From positions 1 to 20,505 of IMG/VR virus record IMGVR_UViG_3300049479_000170: DNA of 20,505 bases; one strand, written 5' to 3'. Of the stretch, positions 6,197 through 12,136 are shown one piece after another. The DNA is from a virus. The notes below the pieces were generated by a model. It did not search any database, was not told where the DNA came from, and saw only the letters and a program-made list of their open reading frames with translations. A program made the translations under genes and the position numbers. Within the stretch, counting starts at the first letter, position 1; every line of letters starts with the position of its first letter.

Positions 6197-6411
6197 ATGA
6201 TTATGTGACCTGGACTAAAGGTGTAGAAGGTTGGGTATACTTCACAGATAAGGAGTATATTACAATTGAAGTTGATGTAAGACCAAAAGACCAAATCAAT
6301 TATGAAGCATGTAGTCTTCATAAAAATGAGAGATTGTTGGTCTTATGTTATTCAAATCAATGGAAAGAATTAAAGTATATTAAGTCAAGAGAATCGGTTT
6401 ATGAAACCTAA
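6178..6411 (+). CDS. Conserved hypothetical beta-barrel-like protein, 77 aa
   Basis: MYVPKVNDYVTWTKGVEGWV followed by YFTDKEYITIEVDVRPK and LLVLCYSNQWKELKYIKSR suggests a small SH3-like or KOW-like barrel ('NDYV.W..GVEGWVYF...YITIE'). Similar small proteins are common in cyanophages. It may bind nucleic acid or protein, but no residue is diagnostic. Overlaps at both ends. Confidence 0.75.
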   Translation: MYVPKVNDYVTWTKGVEGWVYFTDKEYITIEVDVRPKDQINYEACSLHKNERLLVLCYSNQWKELKYIKSRESVYET

Positions 6412-6673
6412 AAACGCCTGGAGATGGTGGGCAAAGGCGTTAGGAGAAAAAGCATCCAAATGTGATAAAGAGTCTGATAAGATTGCTGTTATTCGCACAG
6501 TGATCTTTCTTTCTTATTTGATTACCAATGGGTTTATCATTGCAGGTGTTATGAGACACTGGAATAATTCTAAAGATATTGAAATTTACATTGAAAATCC
6601 TTATGAAGTACCAAGTCATTTACATCAAGAACAAAAAGAAGAGCAAGTCCAAACAAATTGCAACTTTCTATAA
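6401..6673 (+). CDS. Single-span membrane protein, 90 aa
   Basis: N-terminal amphipathic/basic helix (MKPKNAWRWWAKALGEKASK), then a transmembrane helix at about residues 31-51 (RTVIFLSYLITNGFIIAGVM), then a polar tail with acidic and Gln-rich residues. The likely topology is N-in. From memory this 'NAWRWWAKALGEKASK' family is conserved in cyanomyoviruses. Its last 71 nt are shared with a second gene in another frame (6603-6752). Confidence 0.75.
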   Translation: MKPKNAWRWWAKALGEKASKCDKESDKIAVIRTVIFLSYLITNGFIIAGVMRHWNNSKDIEIYIENPYEVPSHLHQEQKEEQVQTNCNFL

Positions 6674-6752
6674 AATTGAAGATGCTTCCATGTGGGAAAA
6701 GCATGTCATTCAACAAGGATGTACTGATGTAGAGATTGTGCCACTATTTTAA
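6603..6752 (+). CDS. Small hypothetical protein, 49 aa, overlapping gene
   Basis: ATG 6603 starts inside the end of the preceding membrane-protein gene, in a different frame, and stops at TAA 6750-6752. The product MKYQVIYIKNKKKSKSKQIA then TFYKIEDASMWEKHVIQQGC and DVEIVPLF looks like a small alpha/beta protein, and the last part matches a cyanophage family I recall ('FYKIEDA..WE.HV...C.DVEI.P.F'). The 71 nt of shared DNA encode a polar tail in the other frame. Confidence 0.65.
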   Translation: MKYQVIYIKNKKKSKSKQIATFYKIEDASMWEKHVIQQGCTDVEIVPLF

Positions 6753-6796
6753 GTGTCACACTGAGAAATCATTTGGGTTCCAATTCAGTGTATAAT
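6737..6796 (+). promoter_or_regulatory. Palindrome plus -10 promoter before 6823
   Basis: TGTGCC - 12 nt - GTCACA at 6737-6760, inside the last codons of the upstream gene, then exactly 30 bp to TATAAT 6791-6796. No -35 box. Confidence 0.75.
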
Positions 6797-6808
6797 TCAT
6801 TTGTCATC

Positions 6809-6816
6809 AAGGAGGT
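6809..6816 (+). promoter_or_regulatory. Strong Shine-Dalgarno AAGGAGGT for a TTG start
   Basis: AAGGAGGT is fully complementary to the 16S rRNA tail, six nt before TTG 6823. It decides the start: the next ATG (6835) would be 18 nt away. It is one of the few strong ribosome sites in the window. Confidence 0.75.
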
Positions 6817-6822
6817 ATTCTC

Positions 6823-7092
6823 TTGGATCCAGCAATGATTGAATTGAATGAAACCAACTATTGTGACCAAAAACCAGTCACAATGGAATTTTCATTTGAA
6901 GAGCATGACTTTCTTAACGAAGTTCTGAATCATGCAATTAGTGCGTATGATTTTCTTGGATTTTATGAGATTGATATGCTTCCAGACGATTCAGAAATCA
7001 AACGGAAGTATAACATGTTAATGGACATCAAACAATGTTCCCATAATCTTTGGATGCATCGCTTTGGTAATGCTCCTTACGATAACAACTGA
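6823..7092 (+). CDS. Hypothetical protein, 89 aa, TTG start
   Basis: TTG 6823 is chosen because AAGGAGGT lies at optimal spacing. The product (MDPAMIELNETNYCDQKPVT...) contains MEFSFEEHDFLNEVLNHAIS and a helix with DMLPDDSEIKRKYNMLMDIK, soluble and acidic. It is the first gene after a palindrome promoter and is followed 3 nt later by the nucleotidyltransferase-like gene, so the two probably form one operon. The efficient Shine-Dalgarno suggests high expression. Function unknown. Confidence 0.75.
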   Translation: MDPAMIELNETNYCDQKPVTMEFSFEEHDFLNEVLNHAISAYDFLGFYEIDMLPDDSEIKRKYNMLMDIKQCSHNLWMHRFGNAPYDNN

Positions 7093-7095
7093 ATC

Positions 7096-7974
7096 ATGAA
7101 GAATCTTCATCAAGATCACTTTGAGGATTTTATTCTCACTGGAGACTTTCGTGCTCTGAATGCAATTGCAAAGGACTTTCACCTATCTACCAAGATGGAT
7201 GGAAGTCCTGCTGTTGTTTTTGGCAAAAATCCTGCAACAGGTAAGTTCTTTGTATCAACCAAATCTGCATTTAACAAAGTAAAGATCAAACTCTGCCATT
7301 CTCATGAAGAAATTGACACGCACTTTGCAGGTGAAGTTGCAGACATTCTTCACGATTGTTTTGATTATCTACCTCGCACAAGTTCTATCTTTCAATGTGA
7401 TTTTTTGGGGTTTGGTAATTCTGACATTGTTAAACCTAATACCATTTCGTATCTCTTTCCAGAGGTAGTCACACAGAATATTATTGTTTCTGTTCACACG
7501 CAATGGGCAACAGAGAATGAGTTAAAAGATGCTTATGTAGTGGGCCCAGCGCCTCAATTTGAGTCTGATGATGATGTTTATTTTGTAGATAATTCTGCTT
7601 ATCAAAGTATTGATTGTGAAGACTTTGTAGATGTAATTGGTTTCATCAAACAGATGGCAACCACAGTTACTTTTGCAACTGAAAAAGAAGTAAAAGAAAT
7701 TAAAAAGCAAATTAATGCATGTATTTGGGAAGATCGTGAGATTGTACCTGAAGAGTTTGATAATCCTTCTCTAATTTCTCTTTGGAAGGTTGCAGAAAGT
7801 ATTAAACTTGATTTTCTACACTTTTGTCGATCTACCAATGCTCCAAAATCTTATCTGTATGGAGAAGAAATCAATCATGAAGGATTTGTTCTGCAAAATG
7901 ACGAAGTGATTGTGAAGTTTGTGGATCGTAGAGTATTCTCTCATGCGAATTTTCTAAATAACAATAAAAAATGA
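7096..7974 (+). CDS. KxDG nucleotidyltransferase-fold protein (ligase-like), 292 aa
   Basis: Motifs appear in the order of the covalent nucleotidyltransferase superfamily (DNA/RNA ligases, capping enzymes): motif I KMDGS with K33 as the candidate adenylated lysine, a basic patch FFVSTKSAFNK at 51-61, a motif III-like FQCDFLGFG at 99-107, motif IV EGFV at 262-265 and motif V VIVKF with K274. A family known as DUF6267 in T4-like phages has this shape. It may join or modify nucleic acid ends or bind nucleotide; substrate unknown. It lacks a separate OB-fold. The stop overlaps the next ATG. Confidence 0.75.
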   Translation: MKNLHQDHFEDFILTGDFRALNAIAKDFHLSTKMDGSPAVVFGKNPATGKFFVSTKSAFNKVKIKLCHSHEEIDTHFAGEVADILHDCFDYLPRTSSIFQCDFLGFGNSDIVKPNTISYLFPEVVTQNIIVSVHTQWATENELKDAYVVGPAPQFESDDDVYFVDNSAYQSIDCEDFVDVIGFIKQMATTVTFATEKEVKEIKKQINACIWEDREIVPEEFDNPSLISLWKVAESIKLDFLHFCRSTNAPKSYLYGEEINHEGFVLQNDEVIVKFVDRRVFSHANFLNNNKK

Positions 7975-8261
7975 AAACCTTCTCACAATTCATTTCTGAA
8001 AGTGGTGGGTCGCCGTATCAACCTTATAAACCCAAACCACAACCAGAACCATCTGCACCACCTGCAGGATGGAAAGAGAAGTATCTTGATCCACTGAAGA
8101 AGAAGTCACCAAAGTTGGCAGAAGACGCTGGTAGTGGATACTCAGATGATTATGAGAATGAAAGAGTTGAAAGAAGAAAAAGAACGCCAATTCAAAAGAG
8201 ACAAGACAGAGATCTTGCAAAGTTAAGTTATATGTTAAATCTTGATCGTCGTGGAAGATAA
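7971..8261 (+). CDS. Basic, disordered protein with MKTFSQFI leader, 96 aa
   Basis: The N-terminus MKTFSQFISE is a short leader seen on many proteins of T4-like cyanophages, sometimes ones packaged in virions or processed; here it is followed by a Pro-rich disordered stretch (PYQPYKPKPQPEPSAPPAGW), a lysine block and a strongly basic C-terminus (ERRKRTPIQKRQDRDLAKLS). It overlaps the nucleotidyltransferase-like gene by 4 nt and probably works with it or with DNA, but that is inferred from charge and position only. Confidence 0.7.
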   Translation: MKTFSQFISESGGSPYQPYKPKPQPEPSAPPAGWKEKYLDPLKKKSPKLAEDAGSGYSDDYENERVERRKRTPIQKRQDRDLAKLSYMLNLDRRGR

Positions 8262-8262
8262 G

Positions 8263-8322
8263 AGGGACACCTAAAGAACTGTCACAAGACCCCTCCTCCT
8301 GCCCCCACAACCCCCTTATAAT
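8263..8322 (+). promoter_or_regulatory. Palindrome plus -10 promoter before 8346
   Basis: Right half GTCACA 8281-8286 with AACT before it; the left half (AGGGAC) is degenerate. Exactly 30 bp to TATAAT 8317-8322. The 30 bp are C-rich and contain no clear hairpin or -35. Confidence 0.65.
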
Positions 8323-8345
8323 GTAGAGGTAGTCACACAGACCTC

Positions 8346-8516
8346 ATGACCTCCAATCCTTACGCACAGCACCTGCTTCAGAAGGGTTACACTGAAGCAG
8401 AGACTCGCACTCCATCCAAATCAAAGCGCACTTTCCCTTGTACCATTGGTGCTCGTACTTTTCACACTGAAGAACAGTATCAAGAAGCACTTGCCGATTT
8501 CCTGAATGGGTACTAA
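8346..8516 (+). CDS. Small hypothetical protein, 56 aa
   Basis: ATG 8346, 23 nt after the -10 box. The product MTSNPYAQHLLQKGYTEAET continues with a basic patch (RTPSKSKRTF), one cysteine, and ends HTEEQYQEALADFLNGY. The last seven residues ADFLNGY recur exactly at the end of the 19-residue product at 10552, suggesting a shared functional tail. Soluble; function unknown. Confidence 0.75.
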   Translation: MTSNPYAQHLLQKGYTEAETRTPSKSKRTFPCTIGARTFHTEEQYQEALADFLNGY

Positions 8517-8517
8517 G

Positions 8518-8586
8518 ATGATGACTGGAATCCTGGTTCTCATCGCCTATTCACTAGGAGCACTTCAAATTATTCTACTTCATTGA
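8518..8586 (+). CDS. Membrane micro-protein, 22 aa
   Basis: ATG 8518 or 8521, one nt after the previous stop, to TGA 8584-8586. The whole product (MMTGILVLIAYSLGALQIIL, then LH) is one hydrophobic span with small residues, so if translated it is a membrane peptide. It lies at the head of a run of membrane-protein genes. Its size makes the call tentative. Confidence 0.4.
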   Translation: MMTGILVLIAYSLGALQIILLH

Positions 8587-8623
8587 ATTGTCAAATGAAT
8601 ACTGATCGTCAGCAACAACACTC

Positions 8624-8815
8624 ATGAAAACTTCTACTGCCGTCACTGCTATTTTTGCTGTTATTGTTCTTGCTACTGTTGGACTTCTCTTTCAGGCATG
8701 GATTCTTGGAATTATTCTGTCTTGGTTTAGTGTCTCACTGACATTCTGGCAGAATCTTCTAATTGTTCTGCTTGCTAACATGATTACTTACAACTCTGGA
8801 GGTTCTTCTAAATGA
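8624..8815 (+). CDS. Two-span membrane protein, 63 aa
   Basis: ATG 8624. Residues about 7-33 (VTAIFAVIVLATVGLLFQAW) and about 40-55 (TFWQNLLIVLLANMIT) are hydrophobic spans separated by a short loop; the tail is YNSGGSSK. The stop overlaps the next ATG (ATGA). It probably sits in the host inner membrane, next to other membrane proteins in the same operon; possible roles such as lysis timing are not supported by any motif. Confidence 0.75.
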   Translation: MKTSTAVTAIFAVIVLATVGLLFQAWILGIILSWFSVSLTFWQNLLIVLLANMITYNSGGSSK

Positions 8816-9129
8816 AACCAATTTTTGCTATTGTAGGTGGTGTGGTTGGGTTTGGTGCTTTCATCTGGGGAGTTGCCTACCACGACCTTCTCTTCACAGC
8901 ATTCTTTGCACCGAAGTTTGAGAATGTTCGCAGGAACACCTTTGAGCAATCAAAGTCTTTCCGAACTGGTGCCGTGCAGGAACTGCAGAATATGCAATTC
9001 GAGTATATTAAGGCAGATCCAGCACATAAAGCAGCACTGGCAGATGTAATTCGTCACCGTGCTGCAGAAGTTCCTGCGGATGCAATGCCAACTGAACTTC
9101 AATCTTTTATCTCTAATCTTCCTCAGTGA
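8812..9129 (+). CDS. Membrane-anchored hypothetical protein, 105 aa
   Basis: Residues about 3-22 (PIFAIVGGVVGFGAFIWGVA) form a transmembrane or uncleaved signal segment, and a second short hydrophobic part (LLFTAFFAPKF) follows. The rest is a soluble helical domain (NVRRNTFEQSKSFRTGAVQE; AHKAALADVIRHRAAEVP). Cyanophage relatives are remembered. The soluble part probably faces the periplasm. The stop overlaps a GTG start (GTGA). Confidence 0.75.
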   Translation: MKPIFAIVGGVVGFGAFIWGVAYHDLLFTAFFAPKFENVRRNTFEQSKSFRTGAVQELQNMQFEYIKADPAHKAALADVIRHRAAEVPADAMPTELQSFISNLPQ

Positions 9130-9350
9130 CTATCCGCAATCTAATTCTTCACAGAGCAAAGATCGTTGTGTATCTGAGCATTACTCTTGTTCTACTAGCA
9201 TTTGATTCAATTTGGAAGGGTATTCGTTGGTTCTTTGTGTATCAAGTTTATGCCTTCGGAGGTCTGTTTTATGAACCTTATCAGAACGCAACTTATTATG
9301 GTCGCAAGTATCTGAACCCTAAAACTTTGAAGTGGAATGGTAATGACTGA
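9126..9350 (+). CDS. Membrane protein, 74 aa, GTG start
   Basis: GTG 9126 in a GTGA overlap. Residues about 10-27 (RAKIVVYLSITLVLLAFDSI) form a transmembrane segment, followed by an aromatic amphipathic region (WKGIRWFFVYQVYAFGGLFY) and a basic tail. It is the third membrane protein in a row. The stop (9348-9350) overlaps the next gene by 8 nt. Confidence 0.7.
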   Translation: MTIRNLILHRAKIVVYLSITLVLLAFDSIWKGIRWFFVYQVYAFGGLFYEPYQNATYYGRKYLNPKTLKWNGND

Positions 9351-9492
9351 CAAACAACAATTCATCGCTGATTGGTTGAAAGACAATCCAGATGATGACA
9401 TTTCTGATGCTATGGATGCCTGGAAGTCTGAAGTCAAGTGCATCAACCATCACAGAGACTGGGACGATCAACTGGACTGGGATGATGACTGA
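9343..9492 (+). CDS. Acidic small protein, 49 aa
   Basis: ATG 9343 overlaps the previous stop region; TGA 9490-9492 overlaps the next start. MTDKQQFIADWLKDNPDDDI then WKSEVKCINHHRDWDDQLDWDDD: a very acidic, Trp-rich tail. Soluble, function unknown. Another frame crosses it from 9392 but has no credible start until 9482. Confidence 0.6.
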   Translation: MTDKQQFIADWLKDNPDDDISDAMDAWKSEVKCINHHRDWDDQLDWDDD

Positions 9493-9658
9493 CGCAGAAA
9501 AGATTGATGCTCTGATTGATCTCTGTTCTAATGTGATTCACTCTCTGGAGATGACACATTATCACATTGAAGATGTATCAGAAGCAGCAAATGTGGTTCG
9601 TGAGGCAAATCACTATGATCAACAAATGCTAGACATTCTTCACTCTGAGGGCAACTGA
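9485..9658 (+). CDS. Helical hypothetical protein, 57 aa
   Basis: ATG 9485 (or 9482) is preferred over the long upstream extension that would run through the previous gene. MTDAEKIDALIDLCSNVIHS and the rest are alternating helices, acidic, with one Cys. The gene ends 1 nt before the next ATG. Function unknown. Confidence 0.65.
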   Translation: MTDAEKIDALIDLCSNVIHSLEMTHYHIEDVSEAANVVREANHYDQQMLDILHSEGN

Positions 9659-9659
9659 A

Positions 9660-9986
9660 ATGATTACCGCAACCGAACTGCTGGACTTTCTCTGTAAAGC
9701 ACAGAAACTTTCTATTATTGATGTAACCTATACTCAAACAGATGAAGGTTATGTAATCACTCTGCGTGATGATTGGCACGATGATGCTAACTGGTATAAT
9801 CAAACTGTTTTCATCACCAACGAAGGTGAATCTACTTGGGTTAAAGGAGATTGTGAGTTTCACACAATGAATAGCATTTTGGATGAGAAACTTGAAGAAC
9901 GGAAACAGAAAGAAATCAAGGTACAAAAGCGTAAAGAACTGATTGAATCTCTCACGCCAGAGCAAAGAGAATTGCTGGGGGTGTGA
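9660..9986 (+). CDS. Hypothetical protein, 108 aa
   Basis: ATG 9660. The N-terminal two thirds are alpha/beta (MITATELLDFLCKAQKLSII, DVTYTQTDEGYVITLRDDWH, VFITNEGEST) with Trp and acidic residues, the last third a charged helix (KLEERKQKEIKVQKRKELIE) ending SLTPEQRELLGV. The stop TGA is part of the downstream TGTGAC palindrome. No motif of known function. Confidence 0.75.
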   Translation: MITATELLDFLCKAQKLSIIDVTYTQTDEGYVITLRDDWHDDANWYNQTVFITNEGESTWVKGDCEFHTMNSILDEKLEERKQKEIKVQKRKELIESLTPEQRELLGV

Positions 9987-10041
9987 CAGTTGAGAAGGTG
10001 GCACAAGACCCCTTCCACTTTCCTCCAATCCACCCTATAAT
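9982..10041 (+). promoter_or_regulatory. Palindrome plus -10 promoter before 10064
   Basis: TGTGAC - 12 nt - GGCACA at 9982-10005 (contains the upstream stop TGA), 30 bp to TATAAT 10036-10041, then AACCA-AGT at the likely transcript start. No -35. Confidence 0.8.
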
Positions 10042-10063
10042 AACCAAGTAATCAACCTTAATT

Positions 10064-10549
10064 ATGAAATCCATTGCTTCTATTGCTGCACTTGCACTTT
10101 TGAGTGTAACTCTTGTTGGTTGTGATGATTTCAGTAATTCTGATCAAAAACAACGAGAACAGCAAGAGCGTATTCTTCAAGAAGGTACGGCACAAACTGG
10201 TATGCCTGCCATCAAGAACTTCCGTGAACGCAAACTGATGAAACAAATCATTGAGATGCGTGATCAAGATGGTTTGGTGACTTATACTTACACTGTTCCT
10301 GAAACTACTGGTCGTCCAGTGTTCCTGTGTAATTCTATTGGTTATGGTTTGCCTGCTGCAACTCAATACACCAACCCAGAAAAAATGGAGTATCAGGGAG
10401 CAACTCTTCCACAGGCAGACCCTAATGGTTTGTTCTCTCCCAGTAGTGCAGAAGGCACTTGGGTGATGTGTTCTGATCCTAGTGGTAATGGTAAGACACG
10501 CCCTGTGTATGTTGAACCTCGTATTATTGTTTCTCCCTTTAAACTCTGA
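10064..10549 (+). CDS. Secreted lipoprotein, 161 aa
   Basis: MKSIASIAALALLSVTLVGC is a lipoprotein signal peptide with lipobox LVGC, so Cys20 should be lipidated and anchored in the host envelope. After a Gln/Glu-rich linker (DQKQREQQERILQEG) the mature part is beta-rich: VTYTYTVPETTGRPVFLCNS, GYGLPAATQYTNP, EGTWVMCSDPSG. Cyanophages carry such lipoproteins; superinfection exclusion is one guess but nothing in the sequence proves it. It has its own palindrome promoter. Confidence 0.85.
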   Translation: MKSIASIAALALLSVTLVGCDDFSNSDQKQREQQERILQEGTAQTGMPAIKNFRERKLMKQIIEMRDQDGLVTYTYTVPETTGRPVFLCNSIGYGLPAATQYTNPEKMEYQGATLPQADPNGLFSPSSAEGTWVMCSDPSGNGKTRPVYVEPRIIVSPFKL

Positions 10550-10551
10550 TT

Positions 10552-10611
10552 ATGATTAAACAAAACGGATTTATTGATCCTGCTATTGCTGATTTTCTGA
10601 ACGGTTATTGA
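10552..10611 (+). CDS. Micro-protein, 19 aa
   Basis: ATG 10552 begins 2 nt after the lipoprotein stop and ends at TGA 10609-10611. The product MIKQNGFIDPAIADFLNGY shares its last seven residues, ADFLNGY, with the 56-residue protein at 8346. That identity argues for real translation, perhaps as a remnant of a duplicated gene. Otherwise no evidence. Confidence 0.4.
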   Translation: MIKQNGFIDPAIADFLNGY

Positions 10612-10618
10612 TCTTATC

Positions 10619-11005
10619 ATGAATACAATCTACATTCTGACTGAAGGTGATTACTCCGATTATCATGTTATTGGAGTGTATTCTACTGAAGAACTTGCCA
10701 AAAAAGCACAGTTTGTTTATAAAGATTCTCAAATTGAAGAGTATGCATTAGATGATGTACCTGACTATCCTCCTGGTATGAAAGGATGGTATGTGAATAT
10801 TGATGATGCAAAACCTGATGAACCCCATAGTTATCAAGTGACTCCAGAATGTGCAACCATTCCATCTGAGAGTGAATACAAATATCATTATAATAAACAG
10901 ACAGGTTATTATGTTTATTGTTGGGCAGTAGACAAGGATCATGCCCTAAAGATTGCACGGGATAAGTATTACCAACATCAAGCACAAAAGGCAGGTATCG
11001 CATGA
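10619..11005 (+). CDS. Conserved hypothetical protein, 128 aa
   Basis: ATG 10619. The beginning MNTIYILTEGDYSDYHVIGV then YSTEELAKKAQ matches the 'YIL...IGVYS..E.A..A' signature of a small phage/bacterial family (DUF7336-like, from memory). The central part is aromatic (GWYVNIDDAKP), and the C-terminus repeats a 'AVDKDHALKIARDKYYQ' helix. Cytosolic. The stop overlaps the next ATG. Confidence 0.8.
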   Translation: MNTIYILTEGDYSDYHVIGVYSTEELAKKAQFVYKDSQIEEYALDDVPDYPPGMKGWYVNIDDAKPDEPHSYQVTPECATIPSESEYKYHYNKQTGYYVYCWAVDKDHALKIARDKYYQHQAQKAGIA

Positions 11006-11160
11006 CTGACTACGGATTTTACACTCAGGAAGAACTCCAAGAACTGGATGATTCTGATCTATCTGGTGAAATTGCAGACACTGCTCTTCTTAAAACACCA
11101 GATGCAGATGAATACTTAAATCTTCTTATCCATGAACTCCAACGCCGTGCTTCAACATGA
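11002..11160 (+). CDS. Small hypothetical protein, 52 aa
   Basis: ATG 11002 in an ATGA joint; TGA 11158-11160. MTDYGFYTQEELQELDDSDL continues as an acidic helix and ends LIHELQRRAST. It is the last gene before a 364 nt non-coding stretch, so it may end an operon, though no strong terminator hairpin with T-run follows at once. Confidence 0.7.
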   Translation: MTDYGFYTQEELQELDDSDLSGEIADTALLKTPDADEYLNLLIHELQRRAST

Positions 11161-11524
11161 TTAATCCTTTATATTGTAATCATGTTTTGAAATAAAAACA
11201 ATTAAAAAATATATTAAAAAATATATTTGTGTTGTTTATTTTGTTGTATAATGTTAGTGTTATATTCTTATAATACCCTCTAAATGCTTATAAATGTGTC
11301 TGGGTCTTGTGGGTTAGGCGAGCGTAGCATAAGACTCGCAGTTTGTCAACCCCCGACCCACCAAAAAGTTCACAGACCGTCACATGATCTCGACGAGACT
11401 CATAAGATCATCATATAACGATATCATAGTGCATATATATTCTTATGTGAATCTCGACGAGACCTGCAGTACTTGCATCTAGTCGAGTTTTATGGTACAA
11501 TAAACACAGTTATCTCGACGAGTT
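11161..11524. other. AT-rich non-coding stretch with possible promoters
   Basis: No credible gene in 364 nt. It begins as A/T runs (AAAAAATATATT-like), then holds TATAAT 11247-11252, a T4-late-like TATAAATG 11289-11296, a stem GCGAG/CTCGC (11318-11322, 11335-11339), TTGTCAACCCC 11343-11353 (also at 13057), an isolated palindrome half-site GTCACA 11379-11384 followed 29 bp later by TATAAC 11414-11419, and the first CTCGACGAG copies. A small RNA could start at one of these boxes. Confidence 0.5.
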
Positions 11525-11623
11525 ATGTACGACGACTACGATCTCGACTATACATACAGCAACGATTACGCGGATCTCGACGAGGACACATATGCCGAAC
11601 TAGGCACATCAGATCTCGACGAG
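11389..11623 (+). repeat. CTCGACGAG repeat cluster 1 (five exact copies plus a variant)
   Basis: Exact copies at 11389-11397, 11453-11461, 11514-11522, 11576-11584 and 11615-11623; variant CTAGTCGAG at 11479-11487; half copy CTCGAC at 11543. The unit has inverted arms CTCG/CGAG around one base. Three copies lie before and two inside the micro-gene at 11525. Confidence 0.85.
11473..11501 (+). promoter_or_regulatory. Sigma70-like promoter with repeat variant in the spacer
   Basis: TTGCAT 11473-11478, 17 bp, TACAAT 11496-11501. The variant CTAGTCGAG (11479-11487) directly abuts the -35, and exact copies lie at 11453-11461 and 11514-11522, so a protein bound there would block polymerase. Confidence 0.6.
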
Positions 11624-11680
11624 GATTATGCACGAGATGGGCAAGATTATCAAGATCTTGCATATCGACACTACGCATGA
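11525..11680 (+). CDS. Acidic Tyr/Asp-rich micro-protein with repeat-encoded DLDE, 51 aa
   Basis: ATG 11525 to TGA 11678-11680: MYDDYDLDYTYSNDYADLDE then DTYAELGTS, DLDEDYARDGQ and a YQDLAYRHYA tail. Two exact copies of the DNA repeat GATCTCGACGAG encode D-L-D-E in frame. The product is extremely acidic, like DNA-mimic proteins, but has no recognised fold. It lies 24 nt after a promoter with repeats on both sides. The alternative frame from 11473 is Arg-rich and has no support. Confidence 0.6.
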   Translation: MYDDYDLDYTYSNDYADLDEDTYAELGTSDLDEDYARDGQDYQDLAYRHYA

Positions 11681-11711
11681 TAGAATCTAGTACACATTAC
11701 ATCGAGTTCTT

Positions 11712-11861
11712 ATGCTAATGCAAAAACGCAGGGTCATTGTTACTCTAGACATTGATTGCTATGATGATCTAGATGTACATGATATTGATTGGAAGGATCT
11801 CCTAGACCTAGAAGGGGATGAGAGCATTCATGTAAGCATTAAAGAGTATGATCCTTTCTGA
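11712..11861 (+). CDS. Acidic small hypothetical protein, 49 aa
   Basis: ATG 11712 or 11718; stop TGA 11859-11861. The product (MLMQKRRVIVTLDIDCYDDL...) has a basic start and a beta strand, then DVHDIDWKDLLDLEGDESIH and VSIKEYDPF. The strand-helix-strand pattern 'RRVIVTLDIDCYDDLD' is one I recall from other cyanophage small proteins. No Shine-Dalgarno. Soluble. Confidence 0.7.
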   Translation: MLMQKRRVIVTLDIDCYDDLDVHDIDWKDLLDLEGDESIHVSIKEYDPF

Positions 11862-11864
11862 TGG

Positions 11865-11925
11865 TGTGACAGTTCGATAAGTGTCACAAGGAGTCTTGAG
11901 TACCCATGAGATCCAGTGGTACATT
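11865..11925 (+). promoter_or_regulatory. Palindrome plus -10 promoter before 11954
   Basis: The best copy: TGTGACAGTT - CGAT - AAGTGTCACA at 11865-11888, perfect at 9 of 10 arm pairs. 31 bp to TACATT 11920-11925. A weak TTGAGT 18 bp before the -10 could serve as -35 here. Confidence 0.75.
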
Positions 11926-11953
11926 GACCTTGTTCGACACCTGAACCCCAACC

Positions 11954-12136
11954 ATGTCCATCTACACTGAGAACGGTTACGAATCCCGCACCGAATACCT
12001 CAACGAACTGCGTGAGGAGTACGGTGATTTGGTTGACATCCTTATTGGTGTGCTACCATCGTCAGAAGATTTCGACGGTCTTGTAATCGCCCTGGAAGAC
12101 GCTTTGGAATCGGGAGAGTACGCAGACCTCCTGTGA
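11954..12136 (+). CDS. Acidic small hypothetical protein, 60 aa
   Basis: ATG 11954, 28 nt behind the -10. MSIYTENGYESRTEYLNELR followed by EEYGDLVDILIGVLPSSEDF and IALEDALESGEYADLL: helical and acidic. The stop codon TGA lies inside the next palindrome (TGTGAC 12132). Monocistronic by layout. Function unknown. Confidence 0.75.
   Translation: MSIYTENGYESRTEYLNELREEYGDLVDILIGVLPSSEDFDGLVIALEDALESGEYADLL

Noticed and set aside
8595-8627. 10-codon frame MNTDRQQQHS before the 8624 gene
   Set aside because: Too short to support; the stop overlaps the next ATG, so it could be a leader peptide, but nothing shows it.
11473-11718. 81-codon Arg-rich frame over repeat cluster 1
   Set aside because: Reads the repeats as Arg/Ser runs and overlaps the promoter and the acidic 11525 frame, whose position behind a promoter is far better.
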